Below, in pieces: positions 15,326-23,560 of a stretch of 35,655 nt of DNA. The position numbers were made by a program, and so were the translations under genes. Within the stretch, counting starts at the first letter, position 1; the number at the start of each line of letters is the position of its first letter. The notes under the pieces are model-generated. The model was not told the DNA's origin and made no database searches. It saw only the letters and a program-made list of their open reading frames with translations. The DNA comes from Candidatus Woodwardiibium gallinarum (GTDB lineage: Bacteria > Bacillota > Clostridia > Oscillospirales > CAG-382): NCBI GenBank assembly GCA_904419545.1, contig CAJFRY010000029.1:1-35655 (forward strand), given 5' to 3'.

Positions 15326-16957
15326 ATGAACACCAAACGACTTTCCGTACTGCTGGCAGTCGTGATGCTGTTGAGCGTCGTCTCGGTCTTCGCTTCGGCG
15401 GAGGACAGCACCGGCGAAGCGCTTGCCTGGACGACGGGAGACGGCTACGGCGCCGTCGTCGAGAATAAGGACGGCACCGCCACCTTTACCGGCGACGAAA
15501 CACTCAACTCCGACAACTCGCACTGCGGTCCTTACACCAAGGACGGCGCGACCGCGATTGCGGACGGCGACATTACGGACGAGCTGGATGTCATGATCGA
15601 CCCCATTTCGATGGAAGCGGGCGAAAAATTTGCGCTCACGGTTTCGATCAACGACGCTGCGGATGCATACAAAGCCGAGCTGCTTGTCCTTTTCTCCGCT
15701 ACGGGCAGCGATTCTGTCAATATTTCCATCGGTATGGCGCCTGACTTCAGCGCTTCGCTGACCGAGGCCGGCGTCTACACGCTGAAATACCGCTATTATG
15801 ACAATGAGGGCAAGCTGTTTGCCGAATTTGCCGTCGAGAAGGACGGCGAAGCGGTCGCTAAAGCCGAGGCCATCGATATGAAGGTCAACACGGCGGACTG
15901 CGGCAAGAGAGGCTACATCTGGTTCTCCGACATCTCCGTCGACGGCGGTCTGCGTGTCGGCACCCCTGCGGTGCAGGACGCGCCCGTGCTCCTGCCCGGG
16001 GATTGGGTAACCGGGGACGGTTACGGCAGCGCCGAGAAGAAGTCCGAGAATCTGGTCATCCTCACGGGAGATCCGGAGTTGAACAGCGACAATTCGCACT
16101 GCGGCCCCTATATCAAGAATGACGGTCTGATCGAGGACGGCACGCTGGTCGATGAGCTTTACATTTATCTGGATCCGGCGGAGCTGGCACAGGCTGAGAA
16201 ATTCATCCTGACTTCCGGCCTGAACAACAAGTCGGACGCGTATGCGGACGAATTTGCCGTGATGTTCCAGAAGGACGGCGAGGCCATCAAAGTTTCGGCC
16301 GGCGTGGCGCCCGGTTTCGCCGGTTCGCTGACCGAGGCCGGAATGTACACCCTGCGTTACACCTTCTCTCTGGCGAACGACGCCGTTCTGGGCTGCTTCT
16401 CCGTCCTGAAGGGCGATGAGGAAGTTGCCTCTACGGGGAATGTCGTGATGCCGACCGCTGCGCCTGACGATACGAAGGGCCGCCGCTATCTCTGGTTCTG
16501 CGATATCTCCGTTGCGGACGGGCTGGCTGTTTACAGCGATCCGAATGCCGACTACACCGCCGTTGATGCGGCGATTGCCAAGGCTGAGGCGCTTAACCCT
16601 GAGGATTATGCGGACTTTTCTGCCGTCACGGCGGCCGTTGAGGCTGTCGTCCGCGGCAAGGATGCCTCTGAGCAGGATGCCGTTGACGCAATGGCGAAGG
16701 CCATCGAGGACGCCATTGCCGCGCTGAAGCCGGCTGAAACGCCCTCCGCCGGCGATGAGTCGTCCGATGCGGTTTCCTCCGGTGATGAATCTTCCGAAGA
16801 GCCTTCGAGCGGTGTATCCTCGGATGCGTCTTCCGCCGGTGACGAACCCTCCGATACGCCTTCTACCGGTGATACCGCAAGCGTGCTGCTGTGGGGCGGC
16901 CTGCTTCTGGCGGCTATGGCCGGCGGCGTGCTGATCTGCCGCAGAGCGAAGCAGTAA
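15326..16957 (+). CDS. Secreted surface-anchored protein with two homologous domains
   Basis: A 543-aa exported protein. Signal peptide (MNTKRLSVLLAVVMLLSVVS, cleavage near ASAED). Two homologous domains of about 190 residues begin WTTGDGYG (about residue 35) and WVTGDGYG (about 226), both containing the exact stretch LNSDNSHCGPY and ending in a W(or L)WFxDISV motif; this is an internal duplication. A helical FIVAR-like segment (about 410-470) follows, then a Ser/Glu/Asp linker, the sorting-like motif PSTGD, a membrane helix (VLLWGGLLLAAMAGGVLI) and RRAKQ. Wall or membrane anchoring is inferred; the sortase is not in the window. Ligand unknown. Start chosen by AAAGGAAA upstream. Expression may vary with the upstream tandem repeat. 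Confidence 0.85.
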   Translation: MNTKRLSVLLAVVMLLSVVSVFASAEDSTGEALAWTTGDGYGAVVENKDGTATFTGDETLNSDNSHCGPYTKDGATAIADGDITDELDVMIDPISMEAGEKFALTVSINDAADAYKAELLVLFSATGSDSVNISIGMAPDFSASLTEAGVYTLKYRYYDNEGKLFAEFAVEKDGEAVAKAEAIDMKVNTADCGKRGYIWFSDISVDGGLRVGTPAVQDAPVLLPGDWVTGDGYGSAEKKSENLVILTGDPELNSDNSHCGPYIKNDGLIEDGTLVDELYIYLDPAELAQAEKFILTSGLNNKSDAYADEFAVMFQKDGEAIKVSAGVAPGFAGSLTEAGMYTLRYTFSLANDAVLGCFSVLKGDEEVASTGNVVMPTAAPDDTKGRRYLWFCDISVADGLAVYSDPNADYTAVDAAIAKAEALNPEDYADFSAVTAAVEAVVRGKDASEQDAVDAMAKAIEDAIAALKPAETPSAGDESSDAVSSGDESSEEPSSGVSSDASSAGDEPSDTPSTGDTASVLLWGGLLLAAMAGGVLICRRAKQ

Positions 16958-16983
16958 TCGGTAAAATCAATACAATTCCGTGA

Positions 16984-17017
16984 CAAAACCCCTGCGGACA
17001 TATCCGCAGGGGTTTTG
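16984..17017 (+). terminator. Terminator after the surface protein gene
   Basis: CAAAACCCCTGCGGA and its complement form a perfect 15-bp stem with a CATA loop, 27 bases past the stop. The T-run is within the 3' arm (GGGGTTTTG). Confidence 0.85.
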
Positions 17018-17051
17018 CAATGCTCTGCCGTTTTCCGACGTGAAAAATAGA

Positions 17052-17080
17052 TTGACAAAAGTGAAAAAAGAATGTATAAT
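17052..17080 (+). promoter_or_regulatory. Sigma-A promoter of deoC-mscS
   Basis: Perfect TTGACA (17052-17057), 17 bases, TATAAT (17075-17080). The leader to the deoC start is about 110 bases. Confidence 0.9.
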
Positions 17081-17196
17081 AAACAAAAGTGTTCCGAATT
17101 TACGTTTGTCTGTACGGTTCCGCGCAGACAGCCTTCCGTCGGCGCTTCCGGTGCGGCTGACAGCGTGCGGCGAACAATGGGAAAGGGGCTTGGCTT

Positions 17197-17883
17197 ATGA
17201 ACCTGCGGCGCATTCTTGCGGCGACCGATCATACACAGCTTTCGCCCACGGCCACGGCGGCGGATATCGCGCGCCTTTGCGCGGAGGCGGCAAGGCATCA
17301 GACTGCGTCGGTCTGTGTCGCGCCCGCCCGTGTTTGTGACGCAAAGGCCGAGCTGGAGCGGCTGGGCGTACTGCTTCCCGTCTGCACGGTGATCGGCTTT
17401 CCCAACGGCTACAACAGTACGGAGGTCAAGGCCTTCGAGGCAAGGACCGCCATCGAAAACGGCGCCGATGAGCTGGATATGGTCGTCAATCTCGGCGATG
17501 TAAAGGACGGCCGGTTCGACCGGGTGCTGTCCGAGATCAATCATATCAAGGGCGTGTGCAACGGACGCATCCTCAAGGTCATCATCGAGACTTGCTGCCT
17601 GACGGATGAGGAAAAGGTCCGCTTGTGCGGCGTGGTGTCCTTCTCGGGCGCGGATTTTCTCAAAACGTCGACCGGCTTCGGGAGTGCCGGCGCTACACGC
17701 GAGGATGTGCTGCTTCTGAAAGCACATCTGAAGAAAGGCACGCGGCTGAAGGCGGCGGGCGGCATCAACACGCTGGAGGCAGCGTGGGAGCTGCTCACGC
17801 TCGGCGCGGACCGGCTCGGCAGCAGCCGGCTGGTGAAGCTGGCAGAGGCCTATGAAGCGGAGACGGAGCGGGCGGACGGATGA
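17197..17883 (+). CDS. deoC: Deoxyribose-phosphate aldolase
   Basis: Class I aldolase cleaving 2-deoxyribose-5-phosphate to acetaldehyde and glyceraldehyde-3-phosphate in deoxynucleoside catabolism. The 228 aa fit the family. The Schiff-base lysine is K156 in ADFLKTSTGF; the catalytic partner lysine is K185 in LKAAGGI, and the proton-relay aspartate is D94 in ADELDMVVN. GGAAAGGGG precedes the ATG. Its stop overlaps the mscS start (ATGA), so the two are translationally coupled; no other nucleoside catabolism gene is adjacent. Confidence 0.96.
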   Translation: MNLRRILAATDHTQLSPTATAADIARLCAEAARHQTASVCVAPARVCDAKAELERLGVLLPVCTVIGFPNGYNSTEVKAFEARTAIENGADELDMVVNLGDVKDGRFDRVLSEINHIKGVCNGRILKVIIETCCLTDEEKVRLCGVVSFSGADFLKTSTGFGSAGATREDVLLLKAHLKKGTRLKAAGGINTLEAAWELLTLGADRLGSSRLVKLAEAYEAETERADG

Positions 17884-18680
17884 ACGGGATATGGGAGCAT
17901 ATCAAAACGTTTCTTCTGAATAAAGGTTTGGATATCGTCGGCGCGGCTGTGGTGCTGGCGGTCGGATTGTGGGCAATCAAGCTGCTGATGCGGCTGGTGG
18001 CCAGGTCGAAGGGCTTTCATAAGGCCGACCCCGGCGTGGCCGGATTCCTGCTCAGCTTTGTGACGATTGCCCTGAAGCTCGTGCTGTTTCTGACCGTGAT
18101 TTCCATGCTGGGTATTCCCATCGTCAATTTTGTAACGGTACTGGCTACGGCCGGCGCGGCGGTTGGCTTGGCGATGCAGGGCTCGCTGGCCAATCTTGTC
18201 GGCGGTGTGATGCTTTTGTTTTTCAGGCCCTTCAAGGTGGGCGATTACATTGATACGCATACCGACGAAGGTACCGTCGATAAGATATCGATTTTTTATA
18301 CCACGCTGCTTACGCCGGACAATCGGAAGATCGTCATCCCCAACGGCGAGTTGTCCAATGCGACGATCGTCAACTATTCCGAGACGGGTATGCGGCGGCT
18401 GGAGCTGGAATTCACCGTCGCTTATGACAGCGACACGGAGCAGGTCAAGGCGCTGCTGCTCGGCTGCGCGGCGGCCAATCCGCGCGCGCTGCCGGATCCG
18501 GCGCCGATGGCGCGGATGAAGGCGCACGGCGAGAGCGCTTTGGTGTTTGTGCTGCGTGTGTGGGTCAAAAGCGACGACTACTGGGATTTGTACTTTGATT
18601 TGATCGAGGCGGTAAAGAAAACGTTTGACGAGAACGGGATTGAGATTCCTTTCCCGCAGCTCGACGTCCGTAACCGATAA
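17880..18680 (+). CDS. mscS: Small-conductance mechanosensitive channel, MscS family
   Basis: A 266-aa channel that releases solutes on hypo-osmotic shock. Three N-terminal helices are visible; the pore-lining TM3 has the Gly/Ala-rich pattern GAAVGLAMQGSLANLVGGVM (about residues 92-111). The cytoplasmic beta and alpha/beta domains follow, with FRPFKVGDYI and the VIPNGELSNATIVNYS motif. Typical length for bacterial MscS. The start overlaps deoC by four bases. Confidence 0.95.
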   Translation: MNGIWEHIKTFLLNKGLDIVGAAVVLAVGLWAIKLLMRLVARSKGFHKADPGVAGFLLSFVTIALKLVLFLTVISMLGIPIVNFVTVLATAGAAVGLAMQGSLANLVGGVMLLFFRPFKVGDYIDTHTDEGTVDKISIFYTTLLTPDNRKIVIPNGELSNATIVNYSETGMRRLELEFTVAYDSDTEQVKALLLGCAAANPRALPDPAPMARMKAHGESALVFVLRVWVKSDDYWDLYFDLIEAVKKTFDENGIEIPFPQLDVRNR

Positions 18681-18754
18681 GCCTGTTTTGCGGTATGACC
18701 GTTCGTGCAGCGAACGATTTTACATAAAACATACGTTTAGGAGGAGCTATTATT

Positions 18755-19360
18755 ATGTTTTGTCCCAAGTGCGGCAACCAGCTTCCCGACGACGCGGCCT
18801 TCTGCGGCGCGTGCGGGCAGCAGCTTGCGGCGTCTGCGCCCGTGCAGAAGCCGAAGGTGCAGGTGAAGAAGTCGTGGATTGCCATCAGCGCGGCCGTTCT
18901 CGTGGTGGCGCTGGTCGTGGTCCTGTGTGTGACGCTGATCGGCGGCAACTCGGCTAAGGGCGTGCTGGAGAAGTATCTCGACGGGATGACGGGCTTTGAC
19001 GGCGCGAAAATCTGGGAAAATGCATCCGTGCGCGTGCATGGCTGTGACACAAAAGAAGAGTGTGTTGCGGAAATGGAAGAAATGAAAACGCAGATGAATT
19101 CCTACGGCGATATGCTCGGCGGAATGAAGACCAACTATACGATTACCGCAGAGACGCCTGTTTCGCTCAGCAGCCTTTCTTCCTCGCTGGTGGATGACAT
19201 CGAGGAGGAGCGCGCCGCTACAGTGACCGAGGCGGTTGCGTTTACCGTCGAGGTCTCGGTTTCGATCGGGAACAGTTCGGCGCTTAACCAGACGCAGACA
19301 ATGGAGATGCTTGTGATCAAGGTCGGCGATAAGTGGCTCGTTGCGGACGAGGATTATTAA
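18755..19360 (+). CDS. Zinc-ribbon, single-pass membrane protein (201 aa)
   Basis: N-terminal zinc ribbon (MFCPKCGNQLPDDAAFCGACGQQL: two CxxC pairs), a basic linker (QKPKVQVKKS), one membrane helix (WIAISAAVLVVALVVVLCV) and an extracytoplasmic domain of about 135 residues with a C-terminal strand (LVIKVGDKWLVADEDY) like the fold in DUF4878/SnoaL-like lipoproteins. This layout is common in Firmicutes and of unknown function; zinc binding on the cytoplasmic side is expected from the motif. The ribosome site (GGAGG) lies about 11 bases upstream. Confidence 0.85.
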   Translation: MFCPKCGNQLPDDAAFCGACGQQLAASAPVQKPKVQVKKSWIAISAAVLVVALVVVLCVTLIGGNSAKGVLEKYLDGMTGFDGAKIWENASVRVHGCDTKEECVAEMEEMKTQMNSYGDMLGGMKTNYTITAETPVSLSSLSSSLVDDIEEERAATVTEAVAFTVEVSVSIGNSSALNQTQTMEMLVIKVGDKWLVADEDY

Positions 19361-19411
19361 ACGAAGACAGACGGCTGTCCGCCTTGGCACAGCGGCACGG
19401 AATCCGATATG

Positions 19412-19450
19412 GAACAGGCGCATGCTTGGATAAGGCTGCGCCTGTTCTTT
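19412..19450 (+). terminator. Terminator of the zinc-ribbon gene
   Basis: GAACAGGCGCA pairs perfectly with TGCGCCTGTTC around a 14-base loop, then TTTG. Confidence 0.65.
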
Positions 19451-19532
19451 GTGCGCATAAACGCATGCAATCGTGCATTCGGCTTCGCTTTTACAAAGAA
19501 CTTTTGGGAATTGCTGCTATGCAGATGATGCG

Positions 19533-19572
19533 AAAACGGGTACCGGCCTGATGGGCCGGTACCCGTTTTTTT
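19533..19572. terminator. Strong hairpin terminator
   Basis: AAAACGGGTACCGGCC and its complement form a perfect 16-bp stem (loop TGATG), followed on the plus strand by a run of T. It lies in the 452-base gap between the zinc-ribbon gene and the convergent cysteine-rich gene; the rest of that gap (19573-19812) has one more hairpin (GGCAGAT/ATCTGCC, about 19636-19671) and no gene. Confidence 0.85.
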
Positions 19573-19812
19573 CTGCTGTGAAGCCGCTTTGAATCGGTTT
19601 GCGGAATTATACTGAAATTCAAAACGCGGTATCCGGCAGATGGGCGTCCTGCTCGGACTCCGATCTGCCGCTCCGCATAAACTGCGGGGCGATTTGCCGT
19701 TCCGTTCCTGTCGGCGGCTGTTCGCGGATACCCGATTCATAGCAGGATATCCTTAATCCGCCGCCGGCATCACAATCGTCCGTTTCGTCATGTAAGGTGC
19801 GGTTTGTCTTTT

Positions 19813-20688
19813 TTAGCGGTTGTCCCGGTTCTCCCGGTTATCCTTGCAGCAGCCGCCGCGCTCACCGCGCTCGTTGGCAGCGGGGCTTTCCGCTGCGGGG
19901 AAGAACTCGCTCAACGGGAAGGGCATATTGCCGAACACGCTGCACGGGTCGCCCGATTCGCAGGGGGTGCTGTCCTTCTCGGGGATGCAGTAGTGGCAGG
20001 CGGGGATGAGAAGCTGTACCGGACGCTCTACACGGACGACCGAGAAGATGCCCAGCGTCACCAGTACCACGTTGGTGCCGACATCGTCGATGAAATTGCC
20101 GTCGAAGTTGTCGCGCACGCGGTCGGGGATCGCGTCGACGGTCATGCAGCGGTTGCAGCAGCAGTGGCAGCGTTCGACGATGCGGGTGTCCAGCCCGATG
20201 GGCGGGGCAACCTCCACGACCACGCTCGGCAGGGTGGACTGCGGCTCGCACTTCAGCTCGCGCGGGCACGGGCAGAAGCCGTCGTTGTTCGGGTCGGACG
20301 TAAATACGCTGACATTCTTCTCCGAGCCGAACAGGATGCATTTCTTGTCAAAGGCCGCCAGACCTTTGATGATCTGCGTTCTGCCGCCGCATATGCAGCA
20401 CTCGAGCGTAATGCAGAAATAAAAGCGGATGGTCACCTGGAAATACCCCTTGTTGAAGGGCACCGGCTCTACATGGATCGCCGTGTCGATGACGTCGATG
20501 GCAAGGGTGCGGATCGCTGTGGCGCGGTCGATAACCTCCTGCGCAATGTCGCACAGATAGACCCGCAGATCCTCCAGACAATCCTTGTCACGTACAGAGT
20601 CGAAAATTTTGTTGACGCTGACGCAGCAGAGGGGATCCGAGGGTTTATTGCAAAGACCGCCGCCAGACGGACCGTTTCTTTCAACCAT
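19813..20688 (-). CDS. Cysteine-rich conserved clostridial protein, possibly spore-associated
   Basis: A 291-aa protein with about 25 cysteines, no signal peptide and no membrane helix. Notable motifs: LCCVSVNKIFDSVRDKDCLED near the N-terminus, TLECCICGGR (about 95), RCHCCCNRC (about 173) and a polar C-terminal tail with ERGGCCKDN. Proteins of this general type are found in spore-forming Clostridia and are usually annotated as hypothetical; the cysteine content suggests disulfide or metal crosslinking, as in coat proteins. That role is inference, weakly supported by a sigma-K-like -10 sequence upstream. AAGGAGG precedes the ATG by ten bases. Confidence 0.75.
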   Translation of the reverse strand: MVERNGPSGGGLCNKPSDPLCCVSVNKIFDSVRDKDCLEDLRVYLCDIAQEVIDRATAIRTLAIDVIDTAIHVEPVPFNKGYFQVTIRFYFCITLECCICGGRTQIIKGLAAFDKKCILFGSEKNVSVFTSDPNNDGFCPCPRELKCEPQSTLPSVVVEVAPPIGLDTRIVERCHCCCNRCMTVDAIPDRVRDNFDGNFIDDVGTNVVLVTLGIFSVVRVERPVQLLIPACHYCIPEKDSTPCESGDPCSVFGNMPFPLSEFFPAAESPAANERGERGGCCKDNRENRDNR

Positions 20689-20728
20689 GGAAAATTGGCC
20701 TCCTTATTAAAATTGTAGCACCTGCTAT

Positions 20729-20737
20729 TAGGATATG
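20729..20737 (-). promoter_or_regulatory. Sigma-K/E-like -10 element (weak)
   Basis: CATATCCTA fits the mother-cell sigma-K -10 pattern CATAnnnTA, about 40 bases upstream of the cysteine-rich gene's ATG. No matching -35 element is at the right distance, so this is tentative. Confidence 0.3.
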
Positions 20738-20770
20738 TGACCGCGCGCCGGCCTGCCAATGCTTTCGACG

Positions 20771-20814
20771 AAAAAAGCCCGCGTCCGCGCGGCATCCTGC
20801 CGCGCTGTGCGGGC
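20771..20814 (-). terminator. Terminator hairpin on the minus strand
   Basis: GCCCGC-x-GCGCGGCA pairs with TGCCGCGC-x-GCGGGC, followed on the minus strand by TTTTTT. It separates the lipoprotein gene from the cysteine-rich gene, so the latter needs its own promoter. Confidence 0.7.
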
Positions 20815-20981
20815 GCGGCGCACGGCCATACTGTCAGCTTATGCCGTATCGGCGCAAAGGGTGCGCATATGCGGGCGCTGCAATATGCAAAAGCCCCCTT
20901 TTTTCGTCCCTCTGCATGCTTTTTCGGTATGGGCAACATTTGCGGCGGCGAGGTATGGAAGAGGATAGGCGGCGATAGAAA

Positions 20982-21008
20982 ACGGGCGCTTCTTTATGAA
21001 GCGCCCGT
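20982..21008 (-). terminator. Terminator of the lipoprotein gene
   Basis: ACGGGCGCTTC pairs with GAAGCGCCCGT, followed on the minus strand by TTTCTAT. It lies 28 bases past the stop. Confidence 0.8.
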
Positions 21009-21035
21009 AGTGTTTCACAGATTGGGTTCCTTTTT

Positions 21036-21794
21036 TCACGAAAGCGAAAACGCGACGGTGTCCGTCCCGCTCGGGACGGTGTAAGTAAAGAACAGCAGCA
21101 GCGACCCGTCGTCCGCGACGCCCAGCTCGCGCCGCTCGAGCGTGCAGTCCTCGCCGTATCGCCCGCGTATTGCATCGTCCGCAGCCGAACGGATTTCCGC
21201 CGTGTCCGGTGACTGGCCGCACGCGGCCAGCGTCTCCTTCCAGCCGCAGGCAAGCGACTGGTAAAAGCATATGCGCCCGTATGCGTCGACAAGGACGTCC
21301 GTCCCGTCCAGCAGGATATAGCCCTCGTAGGTGTCGTAGCAGGTCAGCAGCAGCGACCCGTCGCCGAAGCGCTCGGCTTCGCAATGCGCGTACCCGTCAA
21401 CCGATACGCCGCAGGCTGACAGCCACGCCGCCGCGCGTTCCTTCTGCTCGGCTTCGGAGAGCGCTTCCCCGTCAGCCGCAGAAAGATCGGAACGGGAGAG
21501 GGCGGCCGGCCGGTCGCTGCCGGAGCGGAATTCCGCCGACAGCGTGCCCGCCTCGTCCGTGTAGACGTCAAGTTCGAACGGCCAGCGCGGCGAGGCCGTT
21601 GTGCAGCGGTAGGTCAGCGTGTACGTCGCGCCGTCGAGCGTCAGCGTCCATGAGGCGGGCGCGTCGCTGCGGACCTCCGTCACAGGCGGGACGTAGACGT
21701 CAACGGGCGTAAGCTGCCCCGACGGCGTGTCGGTGCAGGCGGTCAAAAGCAGGCAGAAAAGCGGCAAAAGACAGGCGAGGATGCGGCGCGGCAT
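21036..21794 (-). CDS. Lipoprotein of unknown function (252 aa)
   Basis: Signal peptide with lipobox LLLTAC (Cys at about 20), so it is anchored outside the membrane. The mature part has two halves: a beta-rich segment (SWTLTLDGATYTLTYRCTT) and a C-terminal half with DGSLLLTCYDTYEGYI and DGSLLLFFTYTVPSG strands and helical ERAAAWLSACG and AEIRSAADDAIRGRYG segments. I do not recognise the family. The start has AAAGGAGG about ten bases upstream. It is transcribed alone, from a promoter at 21833-21861 to a terminator at 20982. Confidence 0.8.
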   Translation of the reverse strand: MPRRILACLLPLFCLLLTACTDTPSGQLTPVDVYVPPVTEVRSDAPASWTLTLDGATYTLTYRCTTASPRWPFELDVYTDEAGTLSAEFRSGSDRPAALSRSDLSAADGEALSEAEQKERAAAWLSACGVSVDGYAHCEAERFGDGSLLLTCYDTYEGYILLDGTDVLVDAYGRICFYQSLACGWKETLAACGQSPDTAEIRSAADDAIRGRYGEDCTLERRELGVADDGSLLLFFTYTVPSGTDTVAFSLS

Positions 21795-21832
21795 AGGGGG
21801 TTCCTCCTTTGTCCGGCGGGATATGTGTGTTC

Positions 21833-21861
21833 AGTGTATCATGCGTCTGCTGTTTTGTCAA
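21833..21861 (-). promoter_or_regulatory. Sigma-A promoter of the lipoprotein gene
   Basis: On the minus strand: TTGACA (21856-21861), 17 bases, TACACT (21833-21838). Confidence 0.8.
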
Positions 21862-21881
21862 GCACTGTGACATCGAAGCAG

Positions 21882-21926
21882 AGACACACTGAAAGAGCCG
21901 GCAGATTCGGCGCTTTCAGTGTGTCT
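21882..21926. terminator. Hairpin between the small HTH gene and the lipoprotein promoter
   Basis: AGACACACTGAAAG pairs perfectly with CTTTCAGTGTGTCT (14 bp). The T-run (AAATTTTT) is on the plus-strand side, but the hairpin also lies 11 bases past the stop of the minus-strand gene and probably marks its 3' end. Confidence 0.6.
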
Positions 21927-21936
21927 AAATTTTTAC

Positions 21937-22149
21937 TTAACGATTCGTTTGATTCAGTTGAATCGTGCATACAATATGGCTTAAAAACTCGTCAATGGTC
22001 GGTATGGCTTGCTTTCTTTTGACGGCGTTTGCCGCGTCTGTCGGTGTTTGGTATGCTTCGTGAATCGCGTTGTTGATTTCATTTCTCACCTCTTGCGGCG
22101 ATACGCCGTACATTTTTGCAACAGCTTCTATTATTTTTCGATTTTTCAT
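21937..22149 (-). CDS. Small helical protein resembling the Spo0A C-terminal HTH (70 aa)
   Basis: A 70-aa protein beginning KNRKIIEAVAKMYGVSPQEV, then RNEINNAIHEAYQTP. The pattern (a helix, a short GVSPQEV turn, then a helix with an AI-x-AY motif) resembles the DNA-binding C-terminal domain of Spo0A and related small clostridial proteins. The rest is a short polar tail with PTIDEFLSHI. DNA binding is plausible but unproven. AAAGGA lies about eight bases upstream of the ATG. It marks the left edge of an AT-rich accessory patch. Confidence 0.65.
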   Translation of the reverse strand: MKNRKIIEAVAKMYGVSPQEVRNEINNAIHEAYQTPTDAANAVKRKQAIPTIDEFLSHIVCTIQLNQTNR

Positions 22150-22177
22150 TTTGGCATCCTTTCTGAAAACACAATTT

Positions 22178-22217
22178 TGTTATGCATAACATAACATTAT
22201 TATGCTTTTTCTGTCAA
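22178..22217 (-). promoter_or_regulatory. Promoter with overlapping palindromic operator
   Basis: On the minus strand TTGACA (22212-22217), 18 bases, TATGTT (22188-22193). A perfect 14-bp palindrome, TGTTATGCATAACA (22178-22191), overlaps the -10 box, as an operator for a dimeric repressor would. The three HTH genes just to the right are candidate binders. Confidence 0.5.
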
Positions 22218-22383
22218 GCGGATTTTGTCGAAATACGGTTTGAAAACAATAAAATATGCCATAAATGAAATTATAAAACCAATTTTTATATCAATATACG
22301 TCTCAAAAGACGTATAATAAGTTTTTTAGTTTCTGTAATAGAAGCAAAAGTACTGGTAAAATATAAAACAGAGGTGATAAGGG

Positions 22384-22674
22384 GTGACGATTGCGGAACA
22401 GGTTGGACAACGAGTAAGCAAACGGAGAGATGTTTTGGATATAACGCAGGAACAACTGGCTGAGTTTTCGGAACTGAGCCTTACGCAGATTGGACGTATG
22501 GAGCGTGGAAAAGCTAACGTTACGATTGAAACACTGATGCGGGTTTGCGAATCGCTCAGCGTTACGCCGGACTATTTGCTTATGGGCGTTGACAAAGGGT
22601 ATCATAATGACGATTTGTATGCAATAGAAGGATTGTTTGTATCATTGCTCCGAAGAGCAGATAATACAAAATAA
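22384..22674 (+). CDS. XRE-family HTH regulator (96 aa)
   Basis: Cro/C1-type DNA-binding protein. HTH at about residues 7-62: VGQRVSKRRDVLDITQEQLA, then FSELSLTQIGRMERGKANVT and the SVTPDYLLMG end typical of this domain. The remaining 30 residues are a short helical tail. It starts at GTG (22384), with AGAGG about nine bases upstream. The next HTH gene begins ten bases after its stop, so they are co-transcribed. Confidence 0.88.
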   Translation: MTIAEQVGQRVSKRRDVLDITQEQLAEFSELSLTQIGRMERGKANVTIETLMRVCESLSVTPDYLLMGVDKGYHNDDLYAIEGLFVSLLRRADNTK

Positions 22675-22683
22675 GGTGTAAAA

Positions 22684-22947
22684 ATGGGGATAGGGATCAC
22701 AGAGAAAAATGAAAAGCGGCTGAGAGAATTGGGAATAACAATCTCAACATGCCGAAAAATAAGAGGGATGTCACAGAAAGAACTGGCAAGGGAAACAGGA
22801 ATCAGCCGATCATTGATGAGTATAATAGAAGCGCCGGGGGTAGCATATAATTTTACGTTGGACGTGCTATTCAATATAGCGGACGCGCTCGGCGTAAAAG
22901 CAGAAGACCTGTTGAAAGGCGTGTGGCAGACGGCACTGGAAAAATAG
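22684..22947 (+). CDS. XRE-family HTH regulator (87 aa)
   Basis: Single-domain Cro/C1-type protein: LGITISTCRKIRGMSQKELA, ETGISRSLMSIIEAP, then FNIADALGVKAEDLLKG. It lacks any effector domain. AAGGTG precedes the ATG. It follows the 96-aa regulator closely; having two different HTH proteins in tandem suggests a small regulatory module or a prophage/ICE remnant (inference). Confidence 0.85.
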   Translation: MGIGITEKNEKRLRELGITISTCRKIRGMSQKELARETGISRSLMSIIEAPGVAYNFTLDVLFNIADALGVKAEDLLKGVWQTALEK

Positions 22948-23129
22948 AATTACGCCGTTGCAGCTCCAAATGCGTTCTTAAAAAAGTTTATCCTGTGGTA
23001 CTGCGATCAAAGCAACACAAAAGCATAACAAATATGCTTGTTTAGACAACAATTTATAGTCTGCCTTTTTCTTTTTGAATCGTTTATAATATAGTCAATG
23101 GGTTTATGATTCATGAGAGGAAGTAAGCA

Positions 23130-23459
23130 ATGAGTTTTGGGGAACGGCTTACAGCAGCGCGAAAAGAACAGAATATGACCGTTAAGGCGCTTGCAGAGGC
23201 CTGTTGGACTTCCACAACCGCGATTCACCATTACGAAAAAGGCCGGCGCTTGCCGACCGCCGAGATGCTTATCCGTCTTTGCAACGCTCTAAAAGTTTCG
23301 CCTACTGTGCTGTTGCAAGACGAGTTGAAATACAAACCGCCGTCTCCGTCTGCCGTTTTGATGGATGAGCTGCAAGCGTTAACGCCCGAAAAACGTGCGG
23401 AGCTTTCCGCTTTTTTAACGCTTTTACAGGAAGCGCTGGAAGATTCAAAAAGCGAATAG
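23130..23459 (+). CDS. XRE-family HTH regulator (109 aa)
   Basis: Cro/C1 HTH in residues 1-65 (FGERLTAARKEQNMTVKALA, then TAIHHYEKGRRLPTAEML and LKVSPTVLLQDEL). A C-terminal helical segment follows (LTPEKRAELSAFLTLLQEAL), often a dimerisation helix. The start is supported by GAGAGGAAG upstream. The 180-base gap before it has a TATAAT-like box (about 23086-23091), but its -35 is poor. Downstream begins the palindrome-rich stretch. Confidence 0.88.
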   Translation: MSFGERLTAARKEQNMTVKALAEACWTSTTAIHHYEKGRRLPTAEMLIRLCNALKVSPTVLLQDELKYKPPSPSAVLMDELQALTPEKRAELSAFLTLLQEALEDSKSE

Positions 23460-23560
23460 CGCGACAGAATCGTATCTGCCGCGCATTTTTATTTTTATCC
23501 CCTGCGCGGCAAAGCCGGTACAGGGCGTGGAATGGGGATTGGAAGAAAAGAGGAAACGAT

